NCBI GenBank assembly: GCA_013824245.1
Contig: PNNN01000011.1
Span: forward strand, 1-43,395
DNA: 43,395 nt
Reading direction: 5' to 3'
DNA from: Chlorobiaceae bacterium
GTDB taxonomy: Bacteria > Bacteroidota > Ignavibacteria > UBA10030 > SZUA-254
In this document: piece after piece, positions 6,857 to 12,961 of the stretch
How the letters are laid out: each line of letters begins with the position of its first letter
Position numbering within the stretch: position 1 is the stretch's first letter
Program-made: the position numbers and the translations under genes
Notes under the pieces: generated by a model
The model's database searches: none
What the model saw: the letters and a program-made list of their open reading frames with translations, nothing else
Told to the model about the DNA's origin: nothing

Positions 6857-6933
6857 ATTGATTTCCTTTGCGATACTCTGCGTGCTTGGCGGTTAAATTT
6901 TAACCGCAGAGGACGCAAAGAAACGCAGAGATA
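6857..6933. repeat. Intergenic palindromic repeat between porin gene and pstS
   Basis: The gap holds GCGGTTAAA (6889-6897) and its reverse complement TTTAACCGC (6899-6907) around one base. It is flanked by CGCAGAG/CGCAAAG motifs on both sides that can extend the fold. The CGCCAAG-(C/T)-ACGCA-(A/G)-AG part recurs upstream of tpiA (about 20372-20400). It would form a strong hairpin in the porin-pstS mRNA just before the pstS ribosome site. Confidence 0.65.
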
Positions 6934-8298
6934 TTAGAATTTGTACTGCATTCTGAATGTGAGAACATTATCTTTCAAATCTTCTTTGAACGGTGCGAGT
7001 GTTCCGGAAGCAAGCGAATTTACTTTCTCGTTCTTTACCCAATCGTAGTAGAGTACGAATTTAACATTCGAATCCCAATGATATATCCAACCTAAACCAA
7101 GCGTGCTGTATTTGATATCGCCTGCATTCAGATTACTGCCAACTGCGCCTATATCATTTGCAGTGACATCTTTGTTTGGTGTGTAAACATCGTATTTTGC
7201 GACAAACTGGTTCTTCAAGCCAATGTTTTGAACAAAATTTAAGTACCATCCGTTAAAGTTTCGCATATAAATGTCGGTAACTTTTTTACCGTCGATGGAC
7301 GATTTAGTATCTGTTGTTCCGGCAGCATCAGGATTGTAGAAAGAACTTGATTTGTCTGTGCCGGGCTGTTTTCCCCAAATATATTCACCGCGCAATGTTG
7401 CACCACCGATTACAGGTACATCATAGTAAAGCTGTAAATCGAATCCGTAATAATTTCTATCGAAACCGTTTCCGAGATTCGTTATAGTTGAATCGACTAT
7501 ATACTTTTTGATCGAACTTGAATTATCGATCTCATATATTTTTTTTGAATTTGCCGTGACTGTTCCGGTATAAACTGAAAAACCGCCGTCGATAGCGAGT
7601 CCTTCTTCATCAAAAGGAAGTTGAAAACCCGCTCTTCCGATAAAATCTTTGTTCCTATCGTTTTCGTTGGCATTGCTCAGAACGCCGTTGAAAACTCCTG
7701 CTTTAAGATTGAAATAACTTAATGGTCCGTTTTCAGGTGCAAGCTCAATTTTTGCGCCAAGCTCGCGCTCACCGGGAAATAAAGTTTGAAACAATCGAGA
7801 TCGTTCGGGAGCTTCACGAGAACTGGAGGAGTATGAAATCTCAAATCCAAACGGTCGATCAAACACACCCGCTGTTAATGATGCGGCGCGATACCACGGT
7901 TCTTTAATAGAAACATATGCGTCCTTGATGCCCACTCCGCTTTGTGTAACATCCAACTGTAGAACATATTGTGTGAGATCGTTATCGTAATTGATCTTGA
8001 ATCGTCCGCGCCGGACTTGATAACGCGATTTCACATTCTGCGGAAAATTACCGCCAGCATACGATCCAACGCCTGCCGATTCGGCAACTTGATATTGTGC
8101 CTGTATGTATCCGCTGATTTTTATTTTCTTCAAGGCGTCTAAAGTTGATTTCATCTCAAGAACCGTTTCATTTATTCCATCGACTGCACCTTTTACTTCC
8201 GTAACCTCGTCCTTGGTCGCAACCGCTGAACTATCCTGCGATTTGGCATTCAGGTAAATCGCAACTAGAAGTGAAATAATAAATATTATTCGTTTCAT
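6934..8298 (-). CDS. Phosphate-selective-type outer-membrane porin (OprP/OprO-like)
   Basis: This 454-aa protein has a signal peptide (MKRIIFIISLLVAIYLNAKSQ). A short coiled-coil-like segment follows (about residues 25-60, KDEVTEVKGAVDGINETV), then a long beta-strand-rich region ending in aromatic FRMQYKF, as expected for a barrel recognised by the BAM machinery. The strands RRGRFKINYDNDLTQYVLQLDV, KEPWYRAASLTAGVFDRPFGFEISYSSSSREAPERS and GGATLRGEYIWGKQPG are typical of the porin O/P family. It shares a PHO-box promoter with pstS, so phosphate or polyphosphate uptake across the outer membrane is the likely role. Substrate selectivity is inferred from family and context. Confidence 0.88.
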   Translation of the reverse strand: MKRIIFIISLLVAIYLNAKSQDSSAVATKDEVTEVKGAVDGINETVLEMKSTLDALKKIKISGYIQAQYQVAESAGVGSYAGGNFPQNVKSRYQVRRGRFKINYDNDLTQYVLQLDVTQSGVGIKDAYVSIKEPWYRAASLTAGVFDRPFGFEISYSSSSREAPERSRLFQTLFPGERELGAKIELAPENGPLSYFNLKAGVFNGVLSNANENDRNKDFIGRAGFQLPFDEEGLAIDGGFSVYTGTVTANSKKIYEIDNSSSIKKYIVDSTITNLGNGFDRNYYGFDLQLYYDVPVIGGATLRGEYIWGKQPGTDKSSSFYNPDAAGTTDTKSSIDGKKVTDIYMRNFNGWYLNFVQNIGLKNQFVAKYDVYTPNKDVTANDIGAVGSNLNAGDIKYSTLGLGWIYHWDSNVKFVLYYDWVKNEKVNSLASGTLAPFKEDLKDNVLTFRMQYKF

Positions 8299-8341
8299 TC
8301 ATTCTCCGATAATTTGTAATAGATGTTGATTAGCATCGATA

Positions 8342-8349
8342 CAAATATA
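8342..8349 (-). promoter_or_regulatory. -7 element of the porin-pstS promoter
   Basis: TATATTTG on the minus strand is a perfect match to TAnnTTTG, the -7 element of the Bacteroidota primary sigma factor. It is 9 nt downstream of the PHO box and about 44 nt before the porin ATG. There is no clear -33 element, as expected if the PHO box replaces it. Confidence 0.7.
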
Positions 8350-8358
8350 GAGAATTGA

Positions 8359-8397
8359 TATTACGCGGAGATTAAGGCGAGATTATGAAATTGTTAA
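8359..8397 (-). promoter_or_regulatory. PHO box upstream of the porin-pstS operon
   Basis: On the minus strand the hexamers TTAACA, ATAATC, TTAATC and GTAATA are each separated by exactly 5 nt (plus coordinates 8392-8397, 8381-8386, 8370-8375, 8359-8364). The 11-bp period, four-repeat layout and distance to the -7 element match the box upstream of pstC. The first spacer (ATTTC) is identical in the two boxes. Confidence 0.75.
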
Positions 8398-8440
8398 GAG
8401 TTTTTTTGGAAACGCGGTAAAACCTGATTCCTTTGATGAA

Positions 8441-9877
8441 TCACCTTTTAAGCGTAAAGCTGAACATGCTTCCTTTTCCAACCTCGCTTTGCACTTCAAC
8501 TTTACTTCCATGCGCCTCGATGATATGTTTTACTATGGCAAGACCAAGCCCCGTACCGCCTGCTTCGCGTGAGCGCTCTTTATCGACGCGATAGAATCGT
8601 TCAAATATTCGCGGCAGGTGTTCTTCTGTGATTCCAACACCGGAATCTTCAACAATTATTCGAACCGAAGAATCAAGAATTTCGTATTTAACTTTTACCC
8701 GCCCACCCGGTATGTTATACTTCAGAGCGTTATCTATAAGATTAATCAGCGCCTGTCTCAACCTTTCTTTATCGCCATATACTTCGGTCGGCTTAGATTG
8801 TATTTCGATAGCGATTGGAATCTGAAGATTAGCTTGAGAATTGTTGAACTCTCCGACAACTGATTTCAAAAAATCATTTATCTCAAAATAGCGGAAACTC
8901 ATTTTCATATCGCCGGATTCGATCCGAGAAATTTCTATTAAATCACCTAAAAGTGTATTCAATCGTTGAGTATTACCGAGTGCTCGTTGAACAAAATCGT
9001 GATTAACATTTTTATCATCCAGCGCCCCCTGTAATAAAGTTTCCAGCATTCCTTGCACGGCAAAAATGGGTGTTCGCAGTTCGTGCGAAACATTTCCTAA
9101 AAATTCGCTGCGAACCTGCTCTAATTTTTTCAGTTGTGCGATATCTTTTTCTAAAGAGTCAACCATACTGTTGATCGTTTCGGCGAGTTTTTTTAATTCA
9201 AGGGTTTTAGGTAGAATAAGCCGTTTTTCGAATTTCCCTCCACGAATTTGCTCGGCGAATTTTGCCATTTCCTCTATTGGTTTTGCAACTCTCTTCGAAA
9301 CGGTTATCGCTATGCCGATCACGAGTATTAATATAATTATACCGGCGAAAATAATTTTTTTGTGAATATCCTTCATCACAATATCTACGCTCGTCATTGG
9401 AACTGCGAGTCGTATGAATTTAACCTGATTGAAACCTGTTTCGTTTGGAAAAGGTGCTCTCAACCATTTTGCAAGATAAAGCATATCAGTATTTATGGTT
9501 GTGCTATAGCGTGTGCTGAATCCGATTTCATTATTAAGCGAGAGCTGGATCTCCGGTCGTGTTAGATGGTTCTCGATGGATGAAAGCATGTTTTGCGGAA
9601 GCTCTGATTCGAATAGGACGACCCCGGAATTATCTATTAAGGTAAGACGCAAATGTGCTGATGATGCAAAATTTTGAAGTTTAATGTATGCAATAGAATC
9701 GGATTTGATTGAACTTCTAATAAAATATTCGACCTCGTTTGCCTGCGTTTCAAGTTCATTGATAATACGCGATCGAAAATAGTTATCAAGCGAAATAGAA
9801 GAAAAAATCCCCATCGCCGTTATTACGATTACTGAAAGAGTAACCAAGAGCAGAGTTAGTGAGGTTCTTATGCTCAT
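8441..9877 (-). CDS. phoR: Phosphate regulon sensor histidine kinase PhoR
   Basis: This 478-aa membrane kinase has a first transmembrane helix at about residues 8-28, an extracytoplasmic sensor of about 140 aa, and a second helix at about 173-195. It continues with a HAMP linker (about 195-250), a HisKA domain with phospho-acceptor H265 in FLGNVSHELRTP, and an HATPase domain (N383 in NLIDNALKYN, DSGVGI, GGTGLGLAIVK). It overlaps phoB by 4 nt. The PhoR label rests on linkage to PHO-box-controlled pst genes and on a domain order common in Gram-positive and FCB PhoR proteins; the sensor shows no diagnostic motif. It would phosphorylate PhoB and receive input from PstSCAB/PhoU. Confidence 0.88.
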   Translation of the reverse strand: MSIRTSLTLLLVTLSVIVITAMGIFSSISLDNYFRSRIINELETQANEVEYFIRSSIKSDSIAYIKLQNFASSAHLRLTLIDNSGVVLFESELPQNMLSSIENHLTRPEIQLSLNNEIGFSTRYSTTINTDMLYLAKWLRAPFPNETGFNQVKFIRLAVPMTSVDIVMKDIHKKIIFAGIIILILVIGIAITVSKRVAKPIEEMAKFAEQIRGGKFEKRLILPKTLELKKLAETINSMVDSLEKDIAQLKKLEQVRSEFLGNVSHELRTPIFAVQGMLETLLQGALDDKNVNHDFVQRALGNTQRLNTLLGDLIEISRIESGDMKMSFRYFEINDFLKSVVGEFNNSQANLQIPIAIEIQSKPTEVYGDKERLRQALINLIDNALKYNIPGGRVKVKYEILDSSVRIIVEDSGVGITEEHLPRIFERFYRVDKERSREAGGTGLGLAIVKHIIEAHGSKVEVQSEVGKGSMFSFTLKR

Positions 9878-10557
9878 TTGATTTCTCTCATCCGGTAACC
9901 GACGCCTTTGATTGTTTCAACATATCTCGCGTGCTTGCCAAGTTTCTCGCGTATTTTTCTGATGTGAACATCGATGGTCCTATCTATAACTACAACATCG
10001 CTTCCCCAAATCGCTTGCAATAATACTTCGCGGTTAATTACCTGATCGATTCGCGAAGCAAGGTAATAAAGAATTTCAAATTCCTTCTTCGGAAAAAACA
10101 CTTCTTTATTATCTATCTTTACCGTATAGTTCGCGGGAGATATTTCTATTGCTCCAACACGGAGCGTTGATGCGGTTGGTATATGCTTTTCGTGTTTTCT
10201 GAAAACATTTCTGATTCGCGCCATTAGTTTTGGAATACTGATTGGCTTAACGATATAATCATCTGCGCCAAGTTCCAAGCCAAGCACTTCATCTGCTTCA
10301 GTACTTTTTGCCGTCAGAAAAATTATCGGGATCGCTGCTGTGGATTGTTTTTTCTTCAATTGGCGGGCAACTTCCCAGCCGTCTAAGCCAGGCATCATGA
10401 CATCGAGAATTATTAAATCGGTTTTCTGGTTTGCTTTTGCGATTGCTTCGTTTCCATTCCGGGCAATCATTACATCGTAACCGTCTTTTTGAAGATTATA
10501 CTTGAGAAGTTCGAGTATATCTTTTTCATCATCAACGATCAATATTGTTTTTGCCAT
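9874..10557 (-). CDS. phoB: Phosphate regulon response regulator PhoB (OmpR family)
   Basis: This 227-aa protein has a receiver domain with the acidic pair DD (residues 9-10), phospho-acceptor D52 (LIILDVMMPGLDGW), T82 and K104 (GADDYIVKP). A C-terminal winged helix follows, with KEFEILYYLASRIDQVINREVLLQAIWG and VDVHIRKIREKLG-like residues. It overlaps phoR by 4 nt. Two tandem 11-bp boxes in the window are its likely targets and explain coordinated control of the porin, pstS and pstC. No such box was found in front of phoB itself. It starts 12 nt after the small PH-like gene and probably shares its transcript. Confidence 0.9.
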   Translation of the reverse strand: MAKTILIVDDEKDILELLKYNLQKDGYDVMIARNGNEAIAKANQKTDLIILDVMMPGLDGWEVARQLKKKQSTAAIPIIFLTAKSTEADEVLGLELGADDYIVKPISIPKLMARIRNVFRKHEKHIPTASTLRVGAIEISPANYTVKIDNKEVFFPKKEFEILYYLASRIDQVINREVLLQAIWGSDVVVIDRTIDVHIRKIREKLGKHARYVETIKGVGYRMREIK

Positions 10558-10569
10558 ATGAGCCGATCT

Positions 10570-11013
10570 TTAGGTGCCTGTTGTTTTGTTAATTTGAATT
10601 GCATGGACGAGCAAATCGGGTTCATCTGTGCCGATCCGAAATCTTTTGCCGTTCGTTAGCGTCAGTTCTACTGCTTGAAAGCCCGACACATTCCACAGCA
10701 TATATCGGCCGGGTATCCATCGAATTCCCCATCCAGCAAGCCAAGAATTTGTTACAGGTCGAACCTCAGTTATATCCGACAGCTTGATCTCCTTTCGGAT
10801 GAGTCCGGGTCCGAAGCGACATACCACGCTGCCATTGTTGATTTCTACAGTGAGTGATGCGAAGAGAAACAGCGTAAGAAGAAGTAAGATAGCGACTCCT
10901 GCTTCGTTTGGAGGTATCGATCCACTCACGAGGAAATGAACAAGAATTGCCGCGATGACAATTCCCACGCCAAAGATTATTACAGTGCCAAATTGTGTGT
11001 GACGGTATTCCAT
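10570..11013 (-). CDS. Small membrane protein with PH-like domain (unknown)
   Basis: This 147-aa protein has two N-terminal transmembrane helices (about residues 9-30 and 39-56). A soluble half follows: VEINNGSVVCRFGPGLIRKEIKLSDITEVRPV, an aromatic stretch WLAGWGIRWIPGRYMLWN, then VELTLTNGKRFRIGTDEPDLL. Two hydrophobic helices followed by a strand-rich domain with an 'I-L-S-D-I' turn and a 'G-R-F-R-I-G-T-D' end are typical of bacterial PH-domain proteins of unknown function. It ends 12 nt before phoB, so it is probably co-transcribed with the regulators. Nothing shows a direct role in phosphate signalling. Its start codon overlaps an out-of-frame ATG. Confidence 0.7.
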   Translation of the reverse strand: MEYRHTQFGTVIIFGVGIVIAAILVHFLVSGSIPPNEAGVAILLLLTLFLFASLTVEINNGSVVCRFGPGLIRKEIKLSDITEVRPVTNSWLAGWGIRWIPGRYMLWNVSGFQAVELTLTNGKRFRIGTDEPDLLVHAIQINKTTGT

Positions 11014-11130
11014 AGTTTCTCATTTTGCACAGTTGACATTCTCTTTAAGCGAAGCCGATGGATTAGCTTGCTAGCTCCGACGTTTTTGATCTGGGAGAGA
11101 GTTAAAATTACTACAGCTATTAAGTAAATA

Positions 11131-11670
11131 CTACATATCAACTGGTTTTGGGAACCAATATAATTTACCATCGGAGGTTTTCTTAGTAACAAAGTGATAG
11201 ATACGCTCTTGGGGCCACGGATTAAAACCAAGATTGAAGGTGACGACAATACCAATATTGACTTCCTTTATAGGCTCAGCCATCCTGAAAACATCAAAAT
11301 CAGCACTGATAGTTTCTGATTCATTCGGACGAAGCGATTCTCCAAGTCCATCTGGAGAAATAATGAACCTTGGGCTTTGTTCATCAACCCCAGGTGGTCC
11401 TCCATAGGAACCGATAAAAATTCTTCCATTAATGTTTCCAATCGCTAAAGCGTACTTAATATTATGTAGGGTCAAGTAGCCATTATTTGTAACCAAAAAT
11501 TGCATTGAGAATGCTCTTGATGTATCCAAAGAAACCGTTGGATTAACTGATATGTTTGTATGTACATAACTAAGAATGCCAAACATCGTAGCCAGTCCAC
11601 CAATAAAGGCTATCATGTATTGCCAGATTAATTTAAATAATTTAAATATTTTTATAATTGGTTTACCCAT
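11131..11670 (-). CDS. Membrane-anchored hypothetical protein
   Basis: This 179-aa protein has a basic N-terminus, one transmembrane helix (about residues 16-37, YMIAFIGGLATMFGILSYV) and an outward domain with beta-rich character. The domain includes SLDTSRAFSMQFLVTNNGYLTLHNIKYAL, NESETISADFDVF and VNIGIVVTFNLGFNPW. The pattern 'F-V-T-N-N-G-L-N-I' resembles immunoglobulin-like domains of membrane-anchored hypothetical proteins found sporadically in many bacteria. I do not recognise a function. It is the first gene of the minus-strand run, 117 nt before the PH-like gene and divergent from the sugar kinase. A+T-rich sequence around it may mean it was acquired. Confidence 0.6.
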   Translation of the reverse strand: MGKPIIKIFKLFKLIWQYMIAFIGGLATMFGILSYVHTNISVNPTVSLDTSRAFSMQFLVTNNGYLTLHNIKYALAIGNINGRIFIGSYGGPPGVDEQSPRFIISPDGLGESLRPNESETISADFDVFRMAEPIKEVNIGIVVTFNLGFNPWPQERIYHFVTKKTSDGKLYWFPKPVDM

Positions 11671-11861
11671 TCAACTTTTTTTAATTTTGTCAGTGACCCG
11701 CTTCTTTAATATGTGACTTCAATACAATGCTTTCTATTGTTCACCTGTGTTTCCCTGTGTCTAATTTAACAAAACTTCAATTTAACGTCAAATGCTCGAA
11801 TAACTCGTCATCATTAATAGGTATTAGTATATGGCACCGTATATAATTCGTCACACGTTCC

Positions 11862-11891
11862 TTGCTTATTTTACCTGTTTTTTATACTTTG
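11862..11891 (+). promoter_or_regulatory. Possible promoter of the sugar-kinase gene
   Basis: TTG (11862-11864) and TATACTTTG (11883-11891) are 18 nt apart and resemble the Bacteroidota -33/-7 layout. This reading fits a downstream start near 11937 and argues that the TTG at 11862 is not the start codon. Confidence 0.35.
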
Positions 11892-11936
11892 GTACAGCTA
11901 AAAGTTGAGATTATCAATCATTTTAAAGAATATTTG

Positions 11937-12872
11937 GTGGGTGAATTACGAAAATATGTAATCGGTATAGACGGCGGCGGGACAAAAACCAACGCATTGT
12001 TGGTGAATTTCGACGGAACTGTTGTTGCAGAGGCATCTGCCGGTTCAACTCAATTACAGACAGTTGGGGTTAAAGAATCTTCTCAAATCTTATTCGATCT
12101 GATATTCCATTGCTGTCAGCAAGTGGGATCAACGGCAGATTCCATTCATAATGTTATAATGGGAATCGCAGGGGCGGGCAGAGTTTCTGACCGGACTGAT
12201 CTAGTTTCTTCGCTACAATCTATTGCCGCGAAGAAAAAATTTCCTCTCAATAACATCACTGTTGAAACTGACGCACGCATTGCTCTTGAAGCCGCATTTG
12301 CCGGTGGTCCCGGAATAATAGTTATCGCGGGGACAGGTTCGATTGCTCTTTACCGCACGGAAGATGGAAAGATATTACGAACAGGTGGTTGGGGAAAATT
12401 ATTAGGTGATGAAGGAAGCGGTTATGCCGTTGGTCGTGATGGATTGAATGCGGTTATGCGGCAATATGATAACCGTGGAGATAAAACAGAACTGACGAGA
12501 AAAGCGCTAACGCATTTTCAGGTGAACTCGACTGATGAATTGATTCAAATGATATATTACGGAAAAGCGGATGTATCATCTTTTGCGCCTCGCGTGTGTG
12601 AAGCGGCTTCCGCGTTTGATCATGTAGCTCATTCTGTGCTTGTTAAGAATGCTACTGAATTGATGGATCATGTTAGGGTTCTTATCATGCAGTCTCGCCC
12701 AAAGAAAAAAATTCCGGTCGCGCTGATGGGTGGAATGTTAGAATCCGATACGCCATACTCAAAAATGGTAAGGGAAAAAATTATCAGCTCGTTACCGAAT
12801 GTAGTTGTACAAAAACCGAAATTCCCTGCCGCATTCGGCGCCGCAATTATGGGATTGAATGCGTTCAAATAA
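11937..12872 (+). CDS. N-acetylglucosamine kinase-like protein (BadF/BadG/BcrA/BcrD ATPase family)
   Basis: This protein of about 311 aa belongs to the actin-like ATPase superfamily. It shows the phosphate-1 motif YVIGIDGGGTKTNALLV at the start, IVIAGTGSIALYR (the AGTGS phosphate-2 loop), GGWGKLLGDEGSGYAVGRDGL typical of GlcNAc kinases, and a late ALMGGM adenosine motif. The open frame extends to TTG at 11862, but family members begin one or two residues before YVIGIDGG, so TTG 11934 or GTG 11937 is preferred. The next gene encodes a NagZ-like glycosidase. Phosphorylation of GlcNAc released during cell-wall recycling is therefore a likely role, though the substrate is inferred. Confidence 0.82.
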   Translation: MGELRKYVIGIDGGGTKTNALLVNFDGTVVAEASAGSTQLQTVGVKESSQILFDLIFHCCQQVGSTADSIHNVIMGIAGAGRVSDRTDLVSSLQSIAAKKKFPLNNITVETDARIALEAAFAGGPGIIVIAGTGSIALYRTEDGKILRTGGWGKLLGDEGSGYAVGRDGLNAVMRQYDNRGDKTELTRKALTHFQVNSTDELIQMIYYGKADVSSFAPRVCEAASAFDHVAHSVLVKNATELMDHVRVLIMQSRPKKKIPVALMGGMLESDTPYSKMVREKIISSLPNVVVQKPKFPAAFGAAIMGLNAFK

Positions 12873-12898
12873 TATTTTTTCACTTTGAGGTTCCTACA

Positions 12899-12931
12899 AA
12901 TTCTCCGAGATTTATCGGTGAATTATTTTTT
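12899..12931 (+). terminator. Rho-independent terminator after the sugar-kinase gene
   Basis: AATTCTCCGA and TCGGTGAATT pair in 9 of 10 positions around a 6-nt loop and are followed by ATTTTTT. It lies about 27 nt after the kinase stop codon and before the GH3 gene, so the latter probably has its own promoter or depends on readthrough. Confidence 0.7.
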
Positions 12932-12961
12932 GCTTTCCACTCCTTTTTTCATTAAAATTGA

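Noticed and set aside
6838-6918. N-terminal extension of PstS in the open frame up to 6918
   Set aside because: It translates an intergenic palindromic repeat, hides the signal peptide, and ATG 6837 has a better ribosome site.
10766-11023. 85-aa minus-strand ORF overlapping the PH-like gene
   Set aside because: It lies in another frame of a gene with clear membrane and domain character and has no recognisable features.
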